Origin: Paenibacillus sp. BSR1-1 | GTDB taxonomy: Bacteria > Bacillota > Bacilli > Bacillales > Cytobacillaceae | Length of the DNA: 64,000 bases | Reading direction: 5' to 3' | Assembly (NCBI RefSeq): GCF_030403775.1 | Contig: NZ_JAQMWQ010000011.1 | Span: forward strand, 93,007 to 157,006 | In this document: positions 9,419 to 18,054 of the stretch, in pieces | How positions within the stretch are numbered: position 1 is the first letter of the stretch | Layout of the letters: each line of letters opens with the position of its first letter | The notes under the pieces: generated by a model | Database searches by the model: none | Seen by the model: the letters and a program-made list of their open reading frames with translations, nothing else | Told to the model about the DNA's origin: nothing | Made by a program: the position numbers and the translations under genes

Positions 9419-9421
9419 CCT

Positions 9422-10351
9422 TTATGATAGCTTTAGAAACCATTCATAAGTTTTTCTTATTCCTTCTTCAAGGTCTGTTTTATAAACCCATCCAGCTTTT
9501 TTTAAAGCTGAAACATCCAATAATTTTTGTGGCATTCCATCTGGTTTAGTAGTATCAAACTTTATATTACCATCAAATCCTACAACTTTTTTTATCAGAT
9601 AGGCCAACTCTTTTATTGATATATCACTGCCAGTTCCTACATTGAAAAATTCATTTCCTGAGTAAGATTCGAATAAAAATATGCATGCATCTGCCAAATC
9701 TTCACTAAACATTAACTCTCTTCTTGCATTCCCTGTACCCCAGACTTCCACAAATTCTTTATTTTCTTGTTTGGCTTGGTGAAATTTTCTAATTAATCCT
9801 GCTACAACATGTGATTTCTGTGGATCAAAGTTATCGCCAATTCCATATACGTTACAAGGCATAACACTGATGAAATCTGTATCGTATTGTTTATTATACA
9901 TTTGACACATTTTCAAGCCTGCAATCTTTGCGATAGCATAGCCTTCATTTGTTGGTTCCAATTTTCCATTTAATAAATACTCTTCTTTCATTGGTTGTGG
10001 ACAAAGTCTAGGATAAATACAAGAAGATGCTAAAAATAACAACTTTTTAACACCATATCTATAAGAATAATGAATCACATTGTTTTGGATAGCTAAATTT
10101 TCATATAAGAATTCTGCTGGGCTCTCTATATTTGCCATGATTCCTCCAACCCTTGCTGCTGCTAAAACAACATATTCTGGTTTTTCACCAGAAAAAAATT
10201 CTTCCACAGCTGATTGGTTTTTTAAGTCTAATTCTTTTGAACTTAAACCAATAATGTTTTCATAGCCTCTTTTTCTAAATTCCCTTTCTAATGAAGACCC
10301 AACCATGCCATTCCGTCCAGCGATAAAAATTTTTGCACTTATATCTATCAA
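9422..10351 (-). CDS. fcl: GDP-L-fucose synthase-like epimerase/reductase (Fcl or ColC)
   Basis: 309 aa SDR enzyme. Cofactor motif AGRNGMVG is at residues 11-18; the catalytic Ser-109/110 (ASSCIYP), Tyr-138 and Lys-142 (NEGYAIAKIAG) match the GDP-fucose synthase catalytic triad. Fcl epimerises C3/C5 and reduces C4 of GDP-4-keto-6-deoxymannose with NADPH. The paralogue ColC does the C5 epimerisation and C4 reduction of the 3-deoxy intermediate to give GDP-colitose. The TTG start (AAAGGA 9 bases upstream) overlaps the stop codon of the ColD-like gene, so the two are translationally coupled. That pairing leans towards ColC, but sequence by eye cannot separate the two activities. Confidence 0.85.
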   Translation of the reverse strand: MIDISAKIFIAGRNGMVGSSLEREFRKRGYENIIGLSSKELDLKNQSAVEEFFSGEKPEYVVLAAARVGGIMANIESPAEFLYENLAIQNNVIHYSYRYGVKKLLFLASSCIYPRLCPQPMKEEYLLNGKLEPTNEGYAIAKIAGLKMCQMYNKQYDTDFISVMPCNVYGIGDNFDPQKSHVVAGLIRKFHQAKQENKEFVEVWGTGNARRELMFSEDLADACIFLFESYSGNEFFNVGTGSDISIKELAYLIKKVVGFDGNIKFDTTKPDGMPQKLLDVSALKKAGWVYKTDLEEGIRKTYEWFLKLS

Positions 10352-11511
10352 TTTAATAATCCTTTCAAAACATCGATTAACAGATCAACTTGGTTTCTAT
10401 TTTCATGACTATGATTGCCAACAAAGAAACCATTATTATGAATAATATCGGCATTATTTAAAGAACCATATATTGAATAATCCAAGTATTTAACTGCAAT
10501 ATTTTTTGTGAAATTCCCCGCAACAATGGGCCTCACCTCAATTTTATTATCCTTCAAGGCCTTTATCACTTGTTGACGGATATCTAATTGATCCTCTAAA
10601 ATCAACCCGAATCCAAACCATGAGGATTCTTCCATTTCCTTTTGAAGTCGAATATTTTTTACTTCTTTAATTCTTTCCATGAAATATTTCGCATTGGCTC
10701 TTCTTTGTTCAATGATTCTATCAAATTTTTTCAATTGTTCTTTTCCGATTGCCCCTTCAATTTCTATAGGGCGTAAATTGTAGCCTGGAACTATGAAATT
10801 AAAGCTCTCATAAAAATCATCATTGTTTTTTGTATAAATTTTACTTTTAGGGGGTAAGTTCCTGGTCCAACCATGAGCTCTTATACTTAATAAATAATGA
10901 TAGAGTTCTTCATCATCTGTTACGGTTACCCCTCCCTCCATTGTACATAAATGGTGGGAATAAAAAGTTGAATACGTTCCCATGAGACCGATAGTTCCTA
11001 ATTGCTTCCCTTTATATAAGCCACCTAAAGCTTCACAATTATCTTCTATAAGAATTAGATCGTATTTTTTACAGATTTCTAAGATTTTTTCGTAATCACA
11101 GGGGTTCCCTAATAAGTTCACTGCAAATATTACCCTGGTTTTCTTTGTAATTGCCATCTCCAAATTGAATGGGTCTATATTAAAAGTACTTGGATCTACG
11201 TCAACAAATCTCAATTTTAAATTGTGTTGGCTAACAGGAAAAAACGTGGTACTCCATGAAACAGCTGGGACAATTACCTCATCCCCCGGAGTTAGTTTTC
11301 CTGAATACACTAAAGCAGCTATAGCCAATAAATTTGCTGATGAACCTGAATTTGACATAACTGCATACTTACTACCTACTTTTTCTGCAAATTGCTGTTC
11401 GTATTCTTTTACCTCATTGCCCATGCTAAACCTATTCGACTTTATCACTCGATTTATTGCTTCAATCTCTTCATTATTCCACGTATCATCTGCTAACTTA
11501 TACTCTATCAA
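10348..11511 (-). CDS. colD: GDP-4-keto-6-deoxy-D-mannose 3-dehydratase (ColD-like)
   Basis: About 387 aa, fold-type I PLP enzyme of the DegT/AHBA family. The usual Schiff-base lysine is replaced by histidine in FYSHHLCTMEGG (His-188/189 counted from ATG 11517), the hallmark of ColD and RfbH dehydratases. Further blocks shared with ColD as I recall it are PAVSWSTTFFP, IRAHGWTRNLP, PGYNLRP, ESSWFGFG, RPIVAGNF and FFVGNH. ColD uses PLP and glutamate to remove the C3 hydroxyl of GDP-4-keto-6-deoxymannose. The TTG at 11511 (GGGAGG 8 bases before) aligns with the ColD N-terminus (LIEYKLADDTWNN); ATG 11517 is the alternative. No iron-sulfur motif is seen, unlike RfbH. Confidence 0.88.
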   Translation of the reverse strand: MIEYKLADDTWNNEEIEAINRVIKSNRFSMGNEVKEYEQQFAEKVGSKYAVMSNSGSSANLLAIAALVYSGKLTPGDEVIVPAVSWSTTFFPVSQHNLKLRFVDVDPSTFNIDPFNLEMAITKKTRVIFAVNLLGNPCDYEKILEICKKYDLILIEDNCEALGGLYKGKQLGTIGLMGTYSTFYSHHLCTMEGGVTVTDDEELYHYLLSIRAHGWTRNLPPKSKIYTKNNDDFYESFNFIVPGYNLRPIEIEGAIGKEQLKKFDRIIEQRRANAKYFMERIKEVKNIRLQKEMEESSWFGFGLILEDQLDIRQQVIKALKDNKIEVRPIVAGNFTKNIAVKYLDYSIYGSLNNADIIHNNGFFVGNHSHENRNQVDLLIDVLKGLLN

Positions 11512-11638
11512 ATACATAACCTCCCTGACCTATTTACTCCGTTTATCAATGCCATTCTTCGTATTTCCCCTTCAATGAGAAGCCAATAGATATAGCTCTG
11601 TTCCCACTTAAGGAATAAGAGCTCCTAATCTCAGGGTA

Positions 11639-11872
11639 TTATTTACCATCCCTAAACTCTTTAAAACATTGAAGATTCTTATCTTTTTCTGATAAGATTA
11701 TTTCTTTATCAACTAGATCTAATGGCCACTCAATACCAATATCCGGATCATTCCAAATGATTCCATCATCGTATTCTCCATAAAATTTCTCTGCACATAT
11801 ATATGAAACTATGGATGGTTCAATTACCAGATAACCATGTCCAAAATTTTTTGGAACATAAAGCTCACCCAC
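11639..11872 (-). pseudogene. C-terminal relic of a dTDP-4-dehydrorhamnose 3,5-epimerase (RmlC)
   Basis: The frame reads GELYVPKNFGHGYLV, IWNDPDIGIEWPLDL and ends FKEFRDGK. This is the second half of an RmlC cupin, normally about 180 aa; only about 77 codons remain. An in-frame TAG sits two codons above the only possible start (GTG 11872), so no N-terminal half exists and the catalytic His/Asp region is missing. It shows that a rhamnose-type locus once stood here. Confidence 0.8.
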
Positions 11873-12073
11873 CAGCTAAAATACCTCTTTTCTCAATTCT
11901 TTAATACAGGATAAATACCGTAAACTCAAGCATCTTACTGCCACTCAGGATATATAATATGATTAATAACAGAGCTTGCATGGTTGAATGTAATTGTTTG
12001 GAGTTTTTTAGGGGATTAATTTTTAAAGGGAAAATAAGAAGATGAATAGTAGAACAAAATTCAAATAAAAGCC
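11873..12073. other. Intergenic region without a recognised gene
   Basis: AT-rich sequence between the RmlC relic and the terminator of the amidohydrolase gene. Short frames on the minus strand have no family resemblance and no ribosome site. Confidence 0.5.
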
Positions 12074-12108
12074 AAAAAAAGATACTTTTCAAAAAAAGTA
12101 TCTTTTTT
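12074..12108 (-). terminator. Terminator of the M20 amidohydrolase gene
   Basis: AAAAGATACTTTT pairs with AAAAGTATCTTTT around a short A-rich loop, with U-tracts on either strand. It lies just after the stop at 12115. Confidence 0.75.
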
Positions 12109-12114
12109 ACTCAC

Positions 12115-13301
12115 TTATTCTAGCCCATAGTATCCGCAAACTACATAGCCTACTGATTTTGCAGCAACGATCAGTGCATCCTCGTCAATATCAAATTTCG
12201 GGTTATGGTTGAAATAAGGCTTTTCTACCCCTTTTGGCGTACAGCCAATGTAAAAGTAACAGCCCGGGATTTTTTCTAAGTAATAGGCAAAGTCATCAGA
12301 TGGTGACAACTGTGGATATTCAACGACTTCCTTAATATCCGGGTCATTTGTACACTCTAAGATTTCTTTTACAATTGCCGTCACATCCGGGTTATTATAA
12401 AGCGGCGGGTAATCAGAAGTGTAGGTTAACTCACATTGAACACCAAATTCAGCTTCAATCCCTTTGACAATCCGGCGCACTTCCTTCTCAATGATCGCCT
12501 TTGTTTCCAATGTCATGTAGCGGATATCCCCTTCAAGCTCCACACGATCCTTGATCACATTAAAGGTACCCTTTCCATCAAAGGAACCGATCGTAATAAC
12601 TCCCATATCCATTGGATTTAGCCGGCGGCTGATAATGGTTTGAACGGCTGTTACAAAATATGAGCCTGCAACAATCGCATCATTTGCTAAATGCGGGGAA
12701 GAGCCGTGACCGCCGACACCTTGAATCCCGAGTTTAAAATATGATCTTCCTGCAAATGAATAACCGCTGTGATAGCCTACATTTCCGGCTTTCGCAATTG
12801 GAAGTAAATGAATCCCCAAAATATTGTCAACATCATTTAGTGCCCCAGAATCAACAATGCTTTTTGCACCGCCAGGCGGGACTTCTTCTGCATGCTGATG
12901 AATAATTTTGATGGTACCTGGGATTTCATCTTTTAATTGAATAAGGCAGTCTGCTAGAACCATTAAATAGGCTGTATGCCCATCATGCCCGCACGCATGC
13001 ATGACCCCTTCATTCTTTGATTTAAAAGGAAGGCCTGTTTCTTCCAAAATCGGAAGTGCATCAAAATCAGCCCGAAGTGCAATCGTTTTTCCCGGCTTTC
13101 CTCCCTTAATGTCACGATGATCCCAGGTCCATTTCCGACATTGGATTGAACTTCAACATCCTTGCCTTTATAAAAATCTAAAATATATTGAGCTGTTTTT
13201 TCTTCTTTAAAAGATAACTCTGGGTTTTCATGTAAATATCGACGAATATAGATTATTTCATCTTTCCGTGCTTCTAACATTTCCATTAATTGCTTTCTCA
13301 T
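12115..13301 (-). pseudogene. M20-family amidohydrolase, broken by a single-base frameshift
   Basis: A ~395-aa zinc amidohydrolase (hippurate/N-acyl-amino-acid hydrolase-like) split in two frames. It starts at ATG 13301 (GGGAGG upstream) with MRKQLMEMLEARKDEI and LHENPELSFKE. The 3' frame carries EGVMHACGHDGHTA and QHAEEVPPGGAK, the metal-ligand blocks, and ends GCTPKGVEKPYFNHNPKFD. On the coding strand the junction reads TTAAGGGAGGAAAGCC. Adding one G restores LRGGKPGKTIALRADFDALPI exactly, so one base is missing at the C-run 13103-13105 (plus strand). It is either a recent null mutation or a sequencing error in a homopolymer. Confidence 0.88.
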
Positions 13302-13476
13302 TTTTATTCCTCCCAAAGTTCATCTTACCGATGAATAAAACTCAACTCCTGAAATCGCAACTCCAAAAGATAAAGTTCCCGGCTCGTACCTATGGATATA
13401 CTTAAAACCTCATTTACTTATGATACGGTTCACCGCACCTCTTTAAGCAGCAGTTTTATAAAAAATATGCCTCTTT

Positions 13477-13492
13477 TGTTCCACGTGAAACC
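13477..13492. other. parS site (ParB/Spo0J binding), 15/16 match
   Basis: TGTTCCACGTGAAACC matches the Bacillus consensus TGTTNCACGTGAAACA at all but the last base. It lies in the intergenic region before the MFS gene, about 41 kb from oriC. Confidence 0.85.
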
Positions 13493-13560
13493 ATGATATG
13501 ATGATTAAATTGTTTTCTACCTTAAATCACATTTATATTCATCTAGGAAAGGAGGTAATT

Positions 13561-14766
13561 ATGTTCTCTACTGAATTATCCAAGCAACATTGGTTGCTCA
13601 TCTGTACACTTTCTTTATTAACATTTGTTCTCGGAACAAGCGAATTTGTTATCGTCGGGATCTTAACTGATATTTCCTCAGGTCTCCATATAACCAATGC
13701 AAAAGCAGGCACACTCGTTTCTGCGTTTGCCATTACGTTTGCCATAGCCACACCACTCGTGATGAGTGCAACAAGCCATTTTCCTAAGCGTAAATGGATG
13801 TTGTTTTTAATAGGGTCGTTCATCATCCTAAATGCTTTCTGTGTGATTTCGACGAGCTACATCATGCTCCTTGTACTTCGGATGATGACCGCGATTGTAA
13901 CAGGAGTTTTAATCTCCCTTGCCATGATTGTTGCAAGTGAGACCATTCCAAGCGCCAAACGAGGACTTGCTATATCATTTGTTTTCGGTGGCTTTACTCT
14001 TGCAAACGTGGTTGGGGTACCAATTGGCACTGCCATCGCTGAATGGTACAACTGGAATGCAACCTTCCTGTTAACGACATTTCTGGGTGGAATTGCATTT
14101 TTGGCGGCCTTTTTCATTTTACCTAATAAGCTCAGTCAATTTCGCAGTTCCATGCGTGATCAATTTTCTTTGTTGATACACCCGCGAATCTTAATGGCGT
14201 TTTTCATTCCATCATTAGGATTTGGAGCGACGTATGCCGTTTATACGTACCTTGTTCCGATTCTGAATGGAATGGAAGCACCGAGTAATTTAATCAGTTT
14301 GATATTGTTTGGCTACGGATTTATTTCGATATTCAGCAACATACTCGCTGGTAAAATTGCCAACTTCAATGCGATCGGGCGCCTTCGCATTATTTTTATT
14401 GTGCAAGCAATTGTTTTGGTCAGTTTATATTGGACGACAAGTAATTTACTCGCTGGATTGATTAACATTGGCTTGATGTCATTAATGGCCATCCTTTTAA
14501 CAACATCTACCCAGCTTTATTTGATTGACCTTGCAGGCATTTATCAACCAAAAGCGACAGGACTTGCTGCTTCTTTGATGCCAGTCGCAAGCAATGTCGG
14601 AATTGCCTTGGGCTCCGCAGTAGGTGGAGTGGTTTACCATCAAGGGGATTTGATGAGTGTGACATTAGTCGGAGGGTTGATTGCAATACTAGCAAGTGTT
14701 CTAACTTTTCTGAGCCATCACTTGGACCAAAAACAAACAAAACCCGCAATAAGCGAGAATATGTGA
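13561..14766 (+). CDS. MFS transporter, DHA1 (AraJ/YdhP-like) efflux family
   Basis: 401 aa from ATG 13561, which has AAAGGAGG at 13548-13555; the longer frame from 13498 is unlikely. The first helix reads FVLGTSEFVIVGILTDI, typical of DHA1 exporters of the AraJ/YdhP type. About twelve hydrophobic segments follow, split into two halves by a loop near residue 195, and a basic loop HFPKRKW after the second helix matches the MFS loop 2-3 motif. Such proteins export sugars, purine nucleosides or drugs by proton antiport. The substrate here is not evident. It is transcribed alone and ends before a long hairpin. Confidence 0.85.
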   Translation: MFSTELSKQHWLLICTLSLLTFVLGTSEFVIVGILTDISSGLHITNAKAGTLVSAFAITFAIATPLVMSATSHFPKRKWMLFLIGSFIILNAFCVISTSYIMLLVLRMMTAIVTGVLISLAMIVASETIPSAKRGLAISFVFGGFTLANVVGVPIGTAIAEWYNWNATFLLTTFLGGIAFLAAFFILPNKLSQFRSSMRDQFSLLIHPRILMAFFIPSLGFGATYAVYTYLVPILNGMEAPSNLISLILFGYGFISIFSNILAGKIANFNAIGRLRIIFIVQAIVLVSLYWTTSNLLAGLINIGLMSLMAILLTTSTQLYLIDLAGIYQPKATGLAASLMPVASNVGIALGSAVGGVVYHQGDLMSVTLVGGLIAILASVLTFLSHHLDQKQTKPAISENM

Positions 14767-14894
14767 ATGCTTTGGCTTGCTTTGTTTCGATACCTTCAGA
14801 TGGAGGATTGCATTTTTATTGATGATCCGTTAGTGTAAATAGATTTGTTAATAATATAACGAAAAGATATGGTTCCGTGCTCACTAATTTTAAC

Positions 14895-14943
14895 AAGCCA
14901 AAATGAACAAGTTTTTTATTCAAAACTTGTTCATTTTTGGCTT
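14895..14943. terminator. Long bidirectional hairpin terminator
   Basis: A 21-bp stem with one bulged base (14895-14915 with 14922-14943) and a 6-nt loop, between the convergent MFS gene and ABC permease gene, with T-rich flanks. Confidence 0.85.
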
Positions 14944-14967
14944 ATTTATTTTCCCGGAATAAATTTT

Positions 14968-15771
14968 TTACGTACGACGCATATAGGCACGGACCGTTAT
15001 AGGTGCAAAAATGGCCACGATGACTGCTGCTCCAATGAGGGAAATAACAAAATCGGAGCCAATGATAGTGTTGTTAACAAGATCACGGACAGCAGTAATC
15101 AGATGTGATAGCGGGTTCATCTTTACAAACCACTGCAGCCAGTCGGGCATGGTGTTGACTGGTACGAAAGCATTAGAAAGAAACGTAAGGGGGAACAGCG
15201 CAAGCATCGAAATCCCCTGTACACTAGAAGCAGTTCGCGCAATCACACCAAAGAAAGCAAAAATCCAACTAATGGACCAAGAGCACACAATGACGAGAAT
15301 TGCTGCAATAACTACATAACCAAGTCCTCCATCAGGCCGATAGCCCATAATATACCCCATGGTAAAAGTAAGCACAGTCGCAATGGTATATCGGATTGTA
15401 TCTGCTAAAAGTGCTCCCGCTAACGGAGCAATTCGTGCAATCGGAAGGGACTTAAACCGGTCAAATACCCCCTTATCCATATCCTCACGCAGTTGAACTC
15501 CCGTGACAATGGAAGTCGTAATAACGGTCTGCACAAGGATGCCGGGAATTATGACCGGCAAATAGTTCTTTACATTACCTGAGATGGCCCCGCCAAAGAT
15601 ATAGGTGAACATGAGAGTAAAGATAATTGGCTGAAGCGTGACGTCGAAGAGCTGCTCGGGTGTACGCCGTATTTTCAGTAAACCTCTATAGGCCATTGTC
15701 AATGAATTTCGTACCGCCTGACCTAAGCCCGTATTGTTTTTCAGTTGACGATTAAGTGAAGTACTTTTCAT
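14968..15771 (-). CDS. ABC-2 type permease (DrrB-like multidrug export subunit)
   Basis: 267 aa integral membrane protein with about six hydrophobic segments, for example IIFTLMFTYIFGGAISG, AGALLADTIRYTIATVLTF and FLSNAFVPVNTMPDWLQWF. That last block is typical of DrrB/ABC-2 permeases, as is LREDMDKGVFDRFKSLPIAR. Its start overlaps the stop of the ATPase gene by 4 bp, so both are made from one transcript as an exporter. DrrAB-type pumps export hydrophobic drugs or polyketides. Base composition looks more GC-rich than the neighbours, which suggests acquisition by transfer (by eye, not computed). Confidence 0.88.
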   Translation of the reverse strand: MKSTSLNRQLKNNTGLGQAVRNSLTMAYRGLLKIRRTPEQLFDVTLQPIIFTLMFTYIFGGAISGNVKNYLPVIIPGILVQTVITTSIVTGVQLREDMDKGVFDRFKSLPIARIAPLAGALLADTIRYTIATVLTFTMGYIMGYRPDGGLGYVVIAAILVIVCSWSISWIFAFFGVIARTASSVQGISMLALFPLTFLSNAFVPVNTMPDWLQWFVKMNPLSHLITAVRDLVNNTIIGSDFVISLIGAAVIVAIFAPITVRAYMRRT

Positions 15772-16793
15772 CCTCTTATCTCCTCTACTTCGGGCATTTC
15801 ATATGGCGCACTAGATGCGTTCTCATTCACACCATGTCCAGTGATAGTCAGAAAGACTTCATCAAGGGTCGGTTTCTGTACACTTAGCTCTGCTAGGTGG
15901 ATTCCCGCCTCACGAAGGGCGATTAGCAGATCCGCAACTCGATCGGCATCTGCCATCGGTGCAGTAATCTTCCCGCCTTCCGAAGATACATTCGACTTTA
16001 CGTTTAACACCCTTTCAACGGTATGACGAGCCACACCTATATCCAGTGAATTTTCAATTCTTAAATGTAAGGAAGATCGGCCAACGGATGACTTTAATTC
16101 ATCCACGGTACCCTCTGCAACGACTATGCCTCGATCGATTACCGCAATCCTGTCTGCCAGTTCATCGGCTTCTTGTAAATACTGCGTTGTTAACAGTACG
16201 GTTGACCCCGTACTCACTAATCGGCGGATAGTATCCCACATTTGATTTCGTGTACGCGGATCAAGCCCCGTAGTCGGTTCATCTAAAAAAATGAGCGGTG
16301 GCTGGGAAATGAGACTTGCCGCCAAATCCAGCCTGCGGCGCATGCCGCCGGAAAAATTTTTCAACGGACGTTTTGCTGCTTCCGTTAAGCCAAATTCCTC
16401 GAGCAGCTCCGCTGCCTTACGTTTTGACTCTGCCCTGGAAAGACCAAGCAGCCGGGAGAAAATGACCAAATTCTCGGTTGCGCTTAGCGACTCGTCGACA
16501 GAGGCATACTGACCTGTAACTCCAATTAATTGCCGCACGACCTGGGACTCCTTCATCACATCATGTCCAAAGATATGTGCAGACCCTGCATCCGGCCGGA
16601 GTAAGGTTGCCAGCATTCTGATGGTGGTGGTCTTGCCTGCTCCATTCGGTCCAAGCAGGCCATAAATGGTGCCAGCGCGCACATTCAGATTTACGCCGTT
16701 AACGGCACGATTTTCACCAAAATTCTTTATGAGGCCGCGGGCTTCAACGGCCCAATCACCATTGTTCGGTATTGTTCGGTGTATCATTTCCAT
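15768..16793 (-). CDS. ABC transporter ATP-binding protein (DrrA-like)
   Basis: 341 aa. Walker A GLLGPNGAGKTTTIRML (near residues 48-64), signature NFSGGMRRRLDLAASL, Walker B LIFLDEPTTGLDPRT and the switch His replaced by Gln in LLTTQYLQEADELADR, as in DrrA. The C-terminal ~100 residues form the accessory domain seen in daunorubicin-resistance ATPases, ending QKPTLDEVFLTITG. It energises the permease encoded downstream. The divergent region before it contains paired direct repeats likely bound by an OmpR-family regulator. Confidence 0.92.
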   Translation of the reverse strand: MEMIHRTIPNNGDWAVEARGLIKNFGENRAVNGVNLNVRAGTIYGLLGPNGAGKTTTIRMLATLLRPDAGSAHIFGHDVMKESQVVRQLIGVTGQYASVDESLSATENLVIFSRLLGLSRAESKRKAAELLEEFGLTEAAKRPLKNFSGGMRRRLDLAASLISQPPLIFLDEPTTGLDPRTRNQMWDTIRRLVSTGSTVLLTTQYLQEADELADRIAVIDRGIVVAEGTVDELKSSVGRSSLHLRIENSLDIGVARHTVERVLNVKSNVSSEGGKITAPMADADRVADLLIALREAGIHLAELSVQKPTLDEVFLTITGHGVNENASSAPYEMPEVEEIRG

Positions 16794-16830
16794 TCCTCCC
16801 CTTCACTGGGTACATAGTAACAAACATTTG

Positions 16831-16881
16831 TGAACTGAATATGAACTTTCTCCTCGCTCTCTTGTTCATATTAAGTTCATA
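16831..16881. promoter_or_regulatory. Paired OmpR-family-type operators between ABC exporter and kinase genes
   Basis: Two direct repeats with 11-bp periodicity face each other: TGAACT-N5-TGAACT at 16831-16847 and TTCATA-N5-TTCATA at 16865-16881. Taken together, 16831-16846 and 16864-16879 form an inverted repeat matching at 15 of 16 positions. Six-base direct repeats one helical turn apart are the classical target of OmpR/PhoB-type response regulators. Confidence 0.65.
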
Positions 16882-16930
16882 AAGAAGGAGTATGCTAACA
16901 ACAGCTTGAATATTTTTTAGAGGTGAAATA

Positions 16931-17992
16931 ATGATAAAGTTTTTGAAAAAAAGCGGAGAGGTTATAGCTTTTTTAATTCTATTATATCTATGCTGGTCAG
17001 CCACTTTTTTCATCACCCCCGGGTTATTCCATGTTCTTTCAATCAAAAGTCTCTATTTGAGGCAGATCATCAATTCCTTTTTGGGCATGTTCTTCTTTGG
17101 TCTAATCATGTATGGCCTTTCCAAAATTAGATTTTTCCAAGAAAAGCAAAGTCTCTTTTTGCGGCCAATGATTGAAGCGATGGAAAAGATGGCTCAGGGG
17201 AATTTTAATATTGATCTTTCTTTCTACCAAAATGAGTTTAGGAATCGAAATCATCCTTTTAATGAAATAGCAGAGAGTATTACCCATATGGCAGCACAAC
17301 TTGGTGAAATGGAACAAATGCGCCAAGAGTTTATTTCCAACGTTTCTCATGAAATCCAGTCTCCGCTGACGTCCATTTCAGGTTTTGCCCATGCATTAAA
17401 AACTTATCAATTATCTGTTGATGAGCGCAAACAATACCTGGAAATCATTGAAGTGGAGAGCATGCGGCTTTCAAAGCTTAGCGAAAATCTGTTAAAGCTG
17501 ACGTCTTTAGAGTCCGACCATCCGCCATTTGAGACGAAAACCTATCGTTTGGACCAGCAATTGCGAAGAGTAATCCTTTCGAATGAACCACAATGGCGAA
17601 ATAAAAACCTTGAAATGGATGTTTCCTTAGATGAAATAACCATCCATGCGGATGAAGACCTGATGGATCAAGTTTGGATCAATTTAATCCATAACAGTAT
17701 TAAATTTACACCTAATAATGGAATAATAATGGTTGAATTAATAAAGAAAGATTCAGATAAGGTAGAAGTGATCATTAAAGATACAGGAATTGGAATGACG
17801 AATGAGGTTCAAATGCATATATTTGAGCGTTTCTATAAAGCCGACCCTTCGAGGAGCCGCACAAATGGCGGAAGCGGATTAGGACTATCCATTGTTAAGA
17901 AAATCATTGAAATGCACAAAGGAGAAATACAGTTAGCAAGTTCGCCAAATGAAGGAACAGAAATAAAAGTGTTATTGCATATTGGTCAATAA
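16931..17992 (+). CDS. Sensor histidine kinase (HAMP-HisKA-HATPase), no adjacent response regulator
   Basis: 353 aa. Two hydrophobic segments (about residues 10-32 and 45-62) with almost no extracellular loop between them, a HAMP-like linker, the H-box SNVSHEIQSPLTSISGF (phospho-His near residue 140), the N-box NLIHNSIKFTPNNG and G-boxes DTGIGM and GGSGLGLSIVKKI. The tiny external loop suggests intramembrane sensing, as in kinases linked to antibiotic-export ABC systems. AGAGGTGA precedes the ATG. The kinase is divergent from the DrrAB genes, which suggests it controls them, but its partner regulator is not in the window. Confidence 0.88.
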   Translation: MIKFLKKSGEVIAFLILLYLCWSATFFITPGLFHVLSIKSLYLRQIINSFLGMFFFGLIMYGLSKIRFFQEKQSLFLRPMIEAMEKMAQGNFNIDLSFYQNEFRNRNHPFNEIAESITHMAAQLGEMEQMRQEFISNVSHEIQSPLTSISGFAHALKTYQLSVDERKQYLEIIEVESMRLSKLSENLLKLTSLESDHPPFETKTYRLDQQLRRVILSNEPQWRNKNLEMDVSLDEITIHADEDLMDQVWINLIHNSIKFTPNNGIIMVELIKKDSDKVEVIIKDTGIGMTNEVQMHIFERFYKADPSRSRTNGGSGLGLSIVKKIIEMHKGEIQLASSPNEGTEIKVLLHIGQ

Positions 17993-18054
17993 TAGCGTGC
18001 TGGAAGGACACTTAATAAGGATACCGTTTAATGTGCTTGAAAATATAAGATTGG

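Noticed and set aside
11901..12092. Short minus-strand frame before the RmlC relic
   Set aside because: Low-complexity hydrophobic translation from AT-rich DNA, no ribosome site and overlapping a terminator.
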